A stretch of 64,000 nt of DNA. Origin: Massilia sp. PAMC28688. Its GTDB lineage: Bacteria > Pseudomonadota > Gammaproteobacteria > Burkholderiales > Burkholderiaceae_D. The stretch is taken from NCBI RefSeq assembly GCF_019443445.1, contig NZ_CP080378.1, positions 3,472,001-3,536,000 of the forward strand, read 5' to 3'. A program made the translations under genes and the position numbers. The stretch's first letter is position 1. Each line of letters begins with the position of its first letter. Shown here piece after piece: positions 56,744 to 64,000 of this stretch. The notes beneath the pieces were generated by a model. The model was not told the DNA's origin and searched no databases. It saw only the letters and a list, made by a program, of their open reading frames with translations.

Positions 56744-56775
56744 AGCCGTCCGCTTATCCCGGGCGGCTTTTTTTT
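56744..56775 (+). terminator. Rho-independent terminator after pit
   Basis: AGCCGTCCG and CGGGCGGCT form a nine-pair stem (one G-T) round seven bases, followed by seven Ts. It separates pit from the convergent GspE-type gene. Confidence 0.9.
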
Positions 56776-56780
56776 GGCCG

Positions 56781-58616
56781 CTATTTTGCGCACACCTGGC
56801 GCACTGTGCGCAGGTCGATCAGGCCTTGCAGCGCCTTTTCGATGCCGTCCATTTTCAGTGTCAGCATGCCCTCTTCCAGGGCGGCGCATAGCAGTTCCGT
56901 CACCGGCGCGTGCGACAGCACCAGCTGCTTGACCGGGTCGCTGCCGATCATCAGTTCGTGCAGTCCGATGCGGCCGTTGTAACCCAGGTTGCAGGACGCG
57001 CACCCCACGGCGCGGTACAGCGTGTAGCGTCCCTCGGCGTCGGCGTGGCGCTCGCGCCAGCTGCGCAGTACCTCCTGGCGCGCCTGTTCCGCGCCAGCCC
57101 TGAAGCGCGCCGTGGGTGTCAGTTCGGCGCAGTATTCCCGCACCAGCAGGTCCATTTCGGCGCCATCAGGGTGATAGGGCTGGCGGCACAGCTGGCACAG
57201 ACGCCGCGCCAGGCGCTGCGCCAGGATGCCGAGCATGGCGTCGGCAAAGTTGAACGGGTCCATCCCCATGTCGAGCAGACGCACGATCGATTCCGGCGCG
57301 CTGTTGGTGTGCAGCGTGGCCAGCACCAGGTGGCCCGTGAGCGAGGCTTCAATGCCGATGCCGACCGTTTCCCTGTCGCGCATTTCGCCGACCATGATAA
57401 TGTCCGGATCGGCGCGCAGGAAGGCGCGCATGACAGTTGCAAAATCAAGGCCCGCCTTGCGGTTGACCTGCACCTGGCGCAGGCCCTTCTGGGTGATTTC
57501 GACCGGGTCCTCGGCAGTCCAGATCTTGGTGTCCGGGGTGTTGAGGTACTGCAGGATGGCGTGCAGCGTCGTGGTCTTGCCGGAGCCGGTTGGGCCACAC
57601 ACGAAGAACAGGCCGTAGGGTTTTTCGATGGCGCGGCGCAGGCGCTCCAGATTGGCGGGCAGAATGCACAGTTGGTCGAGCGGCAGCGCGTCGCCGGCGG
57701 CCAGGATCCGCATGACCACGTCTTCCACCCCGCCGGCCGAGGGAATGGTGGCCACGCGCAGTTCGATGTCAAGTGGCCCGTATTTGCTGAATTTGATCTT
57801 GCCATCCTGCGGCTTGCGCTTTTCGGCGGTATCAAGGTCGCACATGATCTTGACCCGCGCCACCAGGGCATTGCGGTAGCCCGCAGGGATGTCGATGTAG
57901 GGAATCAGGGCGCCGTCCTTGCGAAAGCGGATGCTGGTGCGGCCCGCGCCCGGAAGCGGCTCGATATGAATGTCGGACACGCCCTGGCGGTAGGCATCCA
58001 TGATCACCTTGTTGACCAGCTTGACCAGTTCCGTCTCCACGGCATCGGCCTCCACCGCTTCCACAGGATCGTCGTCGCTCATCCCGGACAGCAGTTCGCG
58101 CAGTGAGCTGCCGTCAATGCGCGCGGCAGTGCCAAAGTACTGGTCCAGCGTGAGCTTGAATTCCGCGCGCGTGGTGACGCAATAGCGCACGGTCGACTTG
58201 GGGAAGACATGGTGGACGATACGGCTGGCAGCGGTGCGTTCCGGGTCCAGCGAGAGCACCAGCATGCCATGCTTGTCTTCGTCGAGCGGCAGCCATTGGT
58301 TGTCTTCCACGTACTGTGGCTTCAGGTGCCGCAGCAAGGCCACCGGCTTGATGCGGCCGGGCCGGAATGGCTCGTACGGGACCTGGTAATGGCGTGCCAG
58401 CGCGCCGCCGATCTGGTCGGGCTTGAGGCTGTAGTCGCGCACCAGCACGTCCTCGATGTGAATGAGCTGCGCGTGGGAGGTTCGCGCGGCCTGCTGCAGC
58501 TCAGTTGCCTCAAGCAGCCCGTCTGCCACCAGGCCGTCGTACTTCATCGAAGACACCATCGCTAGCCCGCCGTCAGGTTCCATGTCATGGCTGCCATGAT
58601 GTGGCAGGGCTGACAA
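56781..58616 (-). CDS. stand-alone GspE/PilB-type secretion ATPase
   Basis: A 611-aa secretion ATPase. An MshEN-type N-domain (about 25-170) precedes the ATPase core: Walker A GPTGSGKTTT near 340, Asp box, Walker B PDIIMVGEMRDRET and His box LATLHTNSA. Zinc cysteines appear as CQLCRQPY and GCASCNLGYNGR. The start is uncertain: TTG 58616 has an AAGG before it, and ATG 58559 (MVSSMKYDG) is an alternative. No other type II secretion or pilus genes lie nearby, so it must serve a machine coded elsewhere or have a separate role. Confidence 0.88.
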   Translation of the reverse strand: MSALPHHGSHDMEPDGGLAMVSSMKYDGLVADGLLEATELQQAARTSHAQLIHIEDVLVRDYSLKPDQIGGALARHYQVPYEPFRPGRIKPVALLRHLKPQYVEDNQWLPLDEDKHGMLVLSLDPERTAASRIVHHVFPKSTVRYCVTTRAEFKLTLDQYFGTAARIDGSSLRELLSGMSDDDPVEAVEADAVETELVKLVNKVIMDAYRQGVSDIHIEPLPGAGRTSIRFRKDGALIPYIDIPAGYRNALVARVKIMCDLDTAEKRKPQDGKIKFSKYGPLDIELRVATIPSAGGVEDVVMRILAAGDALPLDQLCILPANLERLRRAIEKPYGLFFVCGPTGSGKTTTLHAILQYLNTPDTKIWTAEDPVEITQKGLRQVQVNRKAGLDFATVMRAFLRADPDIIMVGEMRDRETVGIGIEASLTGHLVLATLHTNSAPESIVRLLDMGMDPFNFADAMLGILAQRLARRLCQLCRQPYHPDGAEMDLLVREYCAELTPTARFRAGAEQARQEVLRSWRERHADAEGRYTLYRAVGCASCNLGYNGRIGLHELMIGSDPVKQLVLSHAPVTELLCAALEEGMLTLKMDGIEKALQGLIDLRTVRQVCAK

Positions 58617-58628
58617 GAAGCCTTGAGC

Positions 58629-59078
58629 TTAATCACCAGTGCGCGGGTCCGGCTCTCCGTCGTCGTCGACCACTTGCAGGCCTGGCAGACCGTGGGCGTC
58701 GAGCAGGTCGAACACGATCTGCGGATGCTGGCGCATGCAGCGCCGAATCGCAGCCGGCACCGACTCGCGGGTGCGGCGGCACAGCCCTGGCAGTTCAACA
58801 AGCTCGATGCCCAGACCGAGCACCGTGCGCACGCCGCGGACGCTGGGCGTGATGCGCAGTTCGATGCCAAGCTGGTCGAACATCAGCTTTTGCACGTGCA
58901 GCAATTGCCCATAGCTGTCGATGCGGGCAATGCGATCGAGCAGCTTTTTTTCCTGTTCGCGCGTGAGCATGAGCACGCGCTTGTCCGCTGCCGGGTCGCC
59001 CAGCAGCAGCTCGCGCTTGCATTCACACAAGCCAGGAGGACATTCAACGCGGATGGGGAAGGGCAGTTCTTGCAGCAT
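58629..59078 (-). CDS. unrecognised 149-aa protein with CPPGLCEC motif
   Basis: No family is recognised. The N-terminus reads LPFPIRVECPPGLCECKREL with three cysteines that could bind a metal or form a disulfide. A helix with EQEKKLLDRIARIDSYGQLLHVQKLM follows, then a beta-rich part and a C-terminal helix ending QHPQIVFDLLDAHGL. ATG 59078 is preferred over a further-upstream ATG at 59159 because the extra part looks like noncoding sequence. It lies 12 bases before the GspE gene on the same strand, so the two may be co-transcribed. Confidence 0.65.
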   Translation of the reverse strand: MLQELPFPIRVECPPGLCECKRELLLGDPAADKRVLMLTREQEKKLLDRIARIDSYGQLLHVQKLMFDQLGIELRITPSVRGVRTVLGLGIELVELPGLCRRTRESVPAAIRRCMRQHPQIVFDLLDAHGLPGLQVVDDDGEPDPRTGD

Positions 59079-59159
59079 GGTCAGGGACAGCAATGCGGAA
59101 AAAGCCGATGGAGTGACAGGGTAGCGCCGGGCCGATCCTGCTGTCAAACAATCGCGCAA

Positions 59160-59195
59160 TAAAAAAACCCTGCGCGCCTTGGCGGCGGCAGGGTT
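59160..59195 (-). terminator. Rho-independent terminator of the phoH-like gene
   Basis: On the minus strand AACCCTGC and GCAGGGTT pair round 14 bases and a seven-base T-run follows. Confidence 0.88.
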
Positions 59196-59222
59196 GTGGC
59201 AGCAGGAACGGCTGCGTGTGCT

Positions 59223-61013
59223 TTACAGCACTTCGCTGGCGTGATCGGCCAGGCGCGACCGTTCGCCGCGCGCCAGGGTGACGTGGCCGCTGTGCGACCA
59301 GCCCTTGAAACGGTCGACCACGTAGGTCAGGCCGCTCGAGCCTTCAGTCAGGTAAGGCGTATCGATCTGCGCGATGTTACCCAGGCAAATGATCTTGGTG
59401 CCCGGTCCGGCGCGCGTGACGAGGGTCTTGACTTGCTTTGGCGTCAGGTTCTGCGCCTCGTCAATGATCAAGAACTTGTTCACGAAGGTACGGCCGCGCA
59501 TGAAGTTGAGCGACTTGATCTTGATGCGTGAGCGAATCAAATCCTGGGTGGCGGCACGGCCCCATTCGCCGCCATCGGAATCGGACTTGTTGAGCACTTC
59601 CAGGTTGTCGTCAAATGCGCCCATCCATGGCGACATCTTTTCTTCTTCGGTACCAGGCAGAAAGCCAATGTCTTCACCGACGGGCACCGTGACGCGGGTA
59701 ACGATGATTTCGTTGTACAGCTTGGTTTCCAGCACTTGCGCCAGGCCGGCTGCCAGGGCCAGCAGGGTCTTGCCGGTACCGGCCTGACCCAGCAGGGTGA
59801 CGAAATCGCATTCCGGATCCATGAGCAGGTTCAGGGCAAAATTCTGCTCGCGGTTGCGCGCCGTGACACCCCACACATTGTTCTTGTTGTGGCTGAAGTC
59901 GCGCAGGGTTCGCAATACGGCAGTCTTGCCATTGAGCTGCTTGACCTGGCCGTAGAAGGGCGCTTCGCCATTTTTCGGCTCGAGGAACACGAACTGGTTC
60001 ACCAGCAGGCTGGGAATGGTGGGCCCGGTCACGCGGTAGAACGTGGACGAGGTGCCATTCTTGTTTTCCTGCCAGGACTCCATGTCCTTGCCATTCTTGT
60101 TCCAGAAGTCGTCAGGCAGCTGCACGATGCCTGAATACAGCAGGTCCGTGTCTTCCAGTACATGGTCATTGAAATAGTCTTCTGCCGGCAAGCCCAGCGC
60201 GCGCGCCTTGATGCGCATGTTGATGTCTTTCGACACCAGCACGATGGCGCGGCCCGGCAGTTCCGATTCCAGGTTGCGTACCACGCCCAGGATCTGGTTG
60301 TCGGCCTTGCCTTGCGGCAGACCTTCCGGCAGGGTGGGACCATTTTGCAGGCGGGTCTGGAAGAACAGGCGGCCCTTGGCATCCTTGTTGCCCAGCTTGG
60401 ACAGGGCAATGCCGTCTTCAATGGCGCCATCTTCCAGCGTGCCGACCAGGGCGTCGAGCGTGCGCGATACCTGGCGCGCATTGCGGGCCACTTCCGACAT
60501 GCCCTTCTTGTGGTCGTCCAGCTCTTCCAGCGTCATCATGGGCAGATAGACGTCATGCTCTTCAAAACGGAACAGCGAGGAGGGGTCGTGCATCAGCACA
60601 TTGGTGTCGAGCACGAACATTTTCGTCTTGCCAGCCTGGTCTGCAATGCGGCTGGCCTTGCTCTTGACACCGGGCTCGACCGGTTTGTGGCGGGCCGGCA
60701 GCGGCGACTCGAGGTCAAGCGGCTGCTTTTCCTTGCCGCGGGCGGCCGGGCGGGCGGCCGGGGCGGGGGCCTGGACCGGCGCTTCCATGGGCGTCAATGC
60801 GCCTACCGGTTCCAGTGCCGGCACCGGCACGATTGCCGGTACCACGACAGCGGACGCAGCCTTGGCACGCGAACGGGCCGGCTTGGGCGCTTCGGGCGCT
60901 GCTTCCGTGACGGCGGCCAGCTTGGGCTTGACGCTCTTGCCTGGCTCGGCTTTTGGGTAATCTTTGGCCAGCAGTAATGCGGCTGGCGTCGCGGGGAGTT
61001 TTGGCAGTGGCAT
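59223..61013 (-). CDS. PIN-PhoH family ATPase/RNase
   Basis: A 596-aa fusion of a PIN nuclease domain (about 131-270, start KMFVLDTNVLMHDP with the first metal Asp) and a PhoH ATPase (about 375-590, Walker A GQAGTGKT near 408 and Walker B FLIIDEAQN near 516). The first 125 residues are an Ala/Pro/Lys-rich disordered part, longer than in most relatives. PIN-PhoH proteins act as RNA unwinding ribonucleases in some bacteria. The start has a weak Shine-Dalgarno. Confidence 0.92.
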   Translation of the reverse strand: MPLPKLPATPAALLLAKDYPKAEPGKSVKPKLAAVTEAAPEAPKPARSRAKAASAVVVPAIVPVPALEPVGALTPMEAPVQAPAPAARPAARGKEKQPLDLESPLPARHKPVEPGVKSKASRIADQAGKTKMFVLDTNVLMHDPSSLFRFEEHDVYLPMMTLEELDDHKKGMSEVARNARQVSRTLDALVGTLEDGAIEDGIALSKLGNKDAKGRLFFQTRLQNGPTLPEGLPQGKADNQILGVVRNLESELPGRAIVLVSKDINMRIKARALGLPAEDYFNDHVLEDTDLLYSGIVQLPDDFWNKNGKDMESWQENKNGTSSTFYRVTGPTIPSLLVNQFVFLEPKNGEAPFYGQVKQLNGKTAVLRTLRDFSHNKNNVWGVTARNREQNFALNLLMDPECDFVTLLGQAGTGKTLLALAAGLAQVLETKLYNEIIVTRVTVPVGEDIGFLPGTEEEKMSPWMGAFDDNLEVLNKSDSDGGEWGRAATQDLIRSRIKIKSLNFMRGRTFVNKFLIIDEAQNLTPKQVKTLVTRAGPGTKIICLGNIAQIDTPYLTEGSSGLTYVVDRFKGWSHSGHVTLARGERSRLADHASEVL

Positions 61014-61216
61014 CAGGGTCTCAATCTAAAAGTTTCTTGGAGGATAGCCCGGCGGCGTCGCCGGCAGCAGACGCTGCAGGCAAAGGTCGATGCGGCTTTG
61101 CGGATGACACGGGGCTGAACAGGCGCGGCAGGATGCCGGGGCCAGATTGGAGTGATGCAAAAATGCTGACTGTTTGACTCAAAATGGACGGGTCGTCTCG
61201 GGTTGTGCTGGGTTGA

Positions 61217-61699
61217 TCAAGGCTGGCTCTGGACAAAGGCCAGCACTTCTTCGGCGTGTTCAGGTACCTTCACGCCACGCCATTCTTTCACCAATTTGCC
61301 AGTAGCGTCAAATACAAACGTGCTGCGCTCCACACCGCGCACTTGCTTTCCGTACATATTTTTGTTTTTCATCACGCCAAACTGGTTGCAGACGGCTTCG
61401 TCCGGGTCCGAGATGAGCTGGAACGGCAGGCCGAGCTTGGCCTTGAAGCCATCGTGCGAGCGCATGGAATCGCGGCTGATGCCGTAGATTTCCGTGTTCG
61501 CCGCGAGGAATTGCTCATGCAGTTCGCGGAAGGCAATGCTTTCGGTGGTGCAGCCGGGCGTGTTGTCCTTGGGGTAAAAATACAGGACGGTGTACTTGGC
61601 CGGCCGTCCCAGGAACTGGAATGGCGTACCTCCCGTCATCGCTGCCGTGAAGTCATTATAGGTTGCTGCAGTTGGGCTATCCGCCACGGGTTTCTCCAC
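61217..61699 (-). CDS. bcp: peroxiredoxin, Bcp/PrxQ type
   Basis: A 160-aa thiol peroxidase. The peroxidatic Cys lies in YPKDNTPGCTTES. The residue five places later, where E. coli Bcp has its resolving Cys, is not Cys (ESIAF). A second Cys in EAVCNQFGVM matches the alternative position used by some PrxQ enzymes. It is near the DUF498 and alaA genes as in other Burkholderiales. Confidence 0.92.
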   Translation of the reverse strand: MEKPVADSPTAATYNDFTAAMTGGTPFQFLGRPAKYTVLYFYPKDNTPGCTTESIAFRELHEQFLAANTEIYGISRDSMRSHDGFKAKLGLPFQLISDPDEAVCNQFGVMKNKNMYGKQVRGVERSTFVFDATGKLVKEWRGVKVPEHAEEVLAFVQSQP

Positions 61700-61752
61700 A
61701 AGGGTGCGTCGGCGCTGATTCTATACCCCGCAGCGCAACACGGGTAGGCCAT

Positions 61753-62136
61753 TTATGCCCCGGCAGGATTGATAATCAGGGCCAGGGTGACCTTGCGTCC
61801 TTCGCCCATGAGCACGTTGTAAGTGCGGCAGGCGGCCTTGCTGTCCATCGATTCGACGCCAATGTGGCGGCTCGACAGTGCCGCGATCAGGCGCGGGTGC
61901 ACGAAGCGCTGGCGCTCCCCGGTACCGAGAATGACGACATCGGGCTTGTCAGCCTCGATCTGTTCAAAATGCTCGGCGGTGAGCGATTCAAAATCGGGCG
62001 CATCCCAGCGCCGCGGCGGCGTCTCGGGCATGACAATGACGCTGTAGTCATAGCGCTCGGCATTGATTTCGACCCCCTGGTCATCGTAACCGGTGACAGT
62101 CTGGTATTGTTTGGTTGTGCTGGCGTGAAGCTTCAT
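61753..62136 (-). CDS. Mth938/DUF498 domain protein
   Basis: A 127-aa single-domain protein of the DUF498 (Mth938, NDUFAF3-like) family. Conserved parts are TVTGYDDQGVEIN near the start, VVILGTGERQRFVHPRL and GVESMDSKAACRTYNVLMGEGR. ATG 62136 (MKLHAST) is preferred over ATG 62175. Relatives assist assembly of respiratory complex I in mitochondria; the bacterial role is open. Confidence 0.85.
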   Translation of the reverse strand: MKLHASTTKQYQTVTGYDDQGVEINAERYDYSVIVMPETPPRRWDAPDFESLTAEHFEQIEADKPDVVILGTGERQRFVHPRLIAALSSRHIGVESMDSKAACRTYNVLMGEGRKVTLALIINPAGA

Positions 62137-62358
62137 GGCGAATACATCGATATGGGAGACGCCAGCATGCCACAAACATCATTAAAGCGCGAATTTTCAC
62201 GAATCTGCCGCCAAAAGCGGTACAAAGCTGTGCTTCGCGTCCATCGAGAAACTCGGCGGTTGATTAAATGCCCTCCTTTCGGCAGAATGGTATTTTTCGC
62301 ACTGCAACATAAGCAGGGCATGCCGCTGCCTTAACTTCGCTCTGGACAGGAAACCAAC

Positions 62359-63588
62359 TTGCGACCGATTTTAAAATCGAACAAATTAGACGACGTGTGC
62401 TACGAGATTCGCGGGCCTGCGCTGATCAAGTGCAAGCAGATGGAAGAAGACGGCCACAAGGTCATCAAGCTCAACATCGGCAACCTGGCCGTGTTCGGCT
62501 TCGATCCGCCGGACGAAATCGTCCACGACATGATCGTCAACATGCATGGCGCGGCCGGGTATACCGATTCCAAGGGCATGTTCGCGCCGCGCAAGGCGGT
62601 GATGCATTACTCGCAGAGCAAGAACATCAGCGGTGTCGGCATTGAAGACATTTACCTTGGCAATGGCGCGTCAGAATTGATCGTGATGGCCATGAATGGC
62701 CTGTTGAATACCGGCGACGAAGTGCTGGTACCTGCGCCGGACTACCCGTTGTGGACGGCAGCCGTGAGCCTGTCGGGCGGCAACCCGGTGCATTACATCT
62801 GCGACGAGCAGGCCGGCTGGTTCCCCGATATCGACGACATGCGGCGCAAGATCACCTCCAATACCAAGGCGATCGTTGTCATCAACCCCAACAACCCGAC
62901 CGGCGCCCTGTATCCGCGCGAGATCCTGCTGGAGATCGTGGAACTGGCACGCCAGCACCAGCTGATCATCCTGGCCGACGAGATTTACGACAAGGTCCTG
63001 TACGACGGCGCGCAGCACGATTCCATCGCCTCGCTGGCCGACGATGTGCTGTTCATTACCCTCAATGGACTGTCGAAGAATTATCGCTCGTGCGGTTACC
63101 GTGCCGGCTGGATGGTGGTGTCGGGCGAAAAGCGCCATGCCAGGGATTACATCGATGGCTTGAACATGCTCGCCAGCATGCGCCTGTGTGCCAATGCACC
63201 GGGCCAGTTCGCGATCCAGACGGCCCTTGGCGGCTACCAGAGCATCGATGACCTGGTGGGACCGGGCGGGCGCCTGCTCAAGCAGCGCGACCTGGCCTAC
63301 CAGCTGCTCACCGATATCCCGGGTGTGACGTGCGTGAAGCCAAAAGCGGCGCTGTACATGTTCCCCAAGCTCGACCCCGTGATGTATCCGATCGCGGACG
63401 ACCAGCAGTTCATCTACGAACTGCTGTCGGAAGAAAAAGTACTGATCGTCCAGGGCACTGGCTTTAACTGGGGTACGCCGGATCACTTCCGCCTGGTGTT
63501 CTTGCCCAACTCCGACGACCTGACTGACGCCTGCGGGCGCATTGCGCGCTTCCTTGACGGTTACCGCCGACGCCACGGGCGAGGCTGA
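62359..63588 (+). CDS. alaA: alanine aminotransferase AlaA
   Basis: A 409-aa PLP class I aminotransferase that closely follows E. coli AlaA (YCDSKG-like AGYTDSKGMF, DYPLWTAAVSLSGG, INPNNPTGA). The PLP lysine is in LNGLSKNYR. The start is TTG 62359 with AGGAAA seven bases before. It makes alanine from pyruvate and glutamate. It is followed by hom with a 22-base gap. Confidence 0.93.
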   Translation: MRPILKSNKLDDVCYEIRGPALIKCKQMEEDGHKVIKLNIGNLAVFGFDPPDEIVHDMIVNMHGAAGYTDSKGMFAPRKAVMHYSQSKNISGVGIEDIYLGNGASELIVMAMNGLLNTGDEVLVPAPDYPLWTAAVSLSGGNPVHYICDEQAGWFPDIDDMRRKITSNTKAIVVINPNNPTGALYPREILLEIVELARQHQLIILADEIYDKVLYDGAQHDSIASLADDVLFITLNGLSKNYRSCGYRAGWMVVSGEKRHARDYIDGLNMLASMRLCANAPGQFAIQTALGGYQSIDDLVGPGGRLLKQRDLAYQLLTDIPGVTCVKPKAALYMFPKLDPVMYPIADDQQFIYELLSEEKVLIVQGTGFNWGTPDHFRLVFLPNSDDLTDACGRIARFLDGYRRRHGRG

Positions 63589-63610
63589 TATTTACTTACA
63601 CGAACAGACT

Positions 63611-64000
63611 ATGAAACCCATCAAAATCGGCCTGATTGGCTTAGGTGTCGTCGGCAGCGGCACCTTCAACGTCCTTAAACGCAACCAGGAAGAGATCCGG
63701 CGCCGCGCCGGCCGCGGCATCGAGATCGCCATGATCGCCGTGCGCAATGCCGAACGCGCCGAGGCACTGGTGTGCGGCGACTGCGAGATCGTCACCGATC
63801 CGTTCCTGGTGGTGGACCATCCGGAGATCGACATCGTGGTCGAACTCATTGGCGGCTGCGACACGGCCAAGGAGCTGGTGCTGCGCGCAATTGGCAATGG
63901 CAAGCATGTGGTCACGGCCAACAAGGCGCTGCTGGCGCTGCACGGCAACGAGATTTTTGCCGCGGCCCAGACGCGCGGCGTGACGGTGGCGTTTGAGGCG
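63611..64000 (+). CDS. hom: homoserine dehydrogenase, N-terminal part
   Basis: The first 130 codons of a homoserine dehydrogenase, cut by the window end. The NAD(P) loop reads IGLIGLGVVGSGTFNVL and the second motif is VVTANKALLA. It follows alaA; thrC would be expected next. Confidence 0.95.
   Translation, partial: MKPIKIGLIGLGVVGSGTFNVLKRNQEEIRRRAGRGIEIAMIAVRNAERAEALVCGDCEIVTDPFLVVDHPEIDIVVELIGGCDTAKELVLRAIGNGKHVVTANKALLALHGNEIFAAAQTRGVTVAFEA

Overview
The window is a 64-kb chromosomal segment of a GC-rich betaproteobacterium, most likely Burkholderiales, family Oxalobacteraceae (Massilia/Duganella/Janthinobacterium-like). The evidence is gene content and order: leuC-leuD-leuB-asd-fimV-truA-trpF-trpB-trpA-accD-folC-SPOR-cvpA-purF-PLP enzyme, rpsF-priB-rpsR-rplI-dnaB, and peroxiredoxin-DUF498-alaA-hom are all typical of that lineage. 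No rRNA, tRNA, CRISPR array, prophage or insertion sequence was seen.

Layout. 1-3.8 kb: the end of an ABC exporter, an XRE-cupin regulator, a GNAT acetyltransferase and a GT1-like glycosyltransferase. 3.8-9.9 kb: an OmpA-family porin with a long leader, cyanophycin synthetase preceded by a Cys-rich small ORF, and an aldehyde dehydrogenase. 10-20.5 kb: a nucleic-acid repair block. It holds a UvrA2-like ATPase, a divergent 38-aa membrane peptide, a short RecQ with a UvrD/PcrA-like tail, and the four-gene ligase-associated cassette (MBL exonuclease, ATP-dependent DNA ligase, Lhr-type helicase, PdeM phosphoesterase), whose genes are translationally coupled. 20.5-24.2 kb: a glycine-zipper envelope protein, an FNR-like regulator without the Fe-S cysteines, an orphan NarL-type response regulator and a universal stress protein with an FNR-type box. 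24.6-27.4 kb: an orphan cheZ-cheA pair.

27.6-45.4 kb: core biosynthesis (leucine, aspartate family, tryptophan, fatty acid, folate, purine) with FimV and TruA embedded. 45.4-50.4 kb: a frameshifted ClpP-fold lipoprotein gene, a Sel1-type periplasmic protein and a six-PAS hybrid histidine kinase. 50.6-51.8 kb: lexA with two adjacent SOS boxes, divergent from a DUF29 gene. 51.8-56.7 kb: the ribosomal/primosomal operon, dnaB and the DUF47-Pit phosphate pair. 56.8-64 kb: a stand-alone GspE-type ATPase, an unrecognised Cys-motif protein, a PIN-PhoH ATPase, PrxQ-type peroxiredoxin, a DUF498 protein, AlaA and the start of homoserine dehydrogenase.

The four ligase-cassette genes are a known bacterial repair cluster. 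The less familiar observations are the company it keeps here, the small peptide and motif-rich promoter beside recQ, three CheY-tail-like motifs in CheZ, and several genes whose best start codon is not ATG/GTG/TTG. All functional calls are read from translated motifs; no database search was possible.
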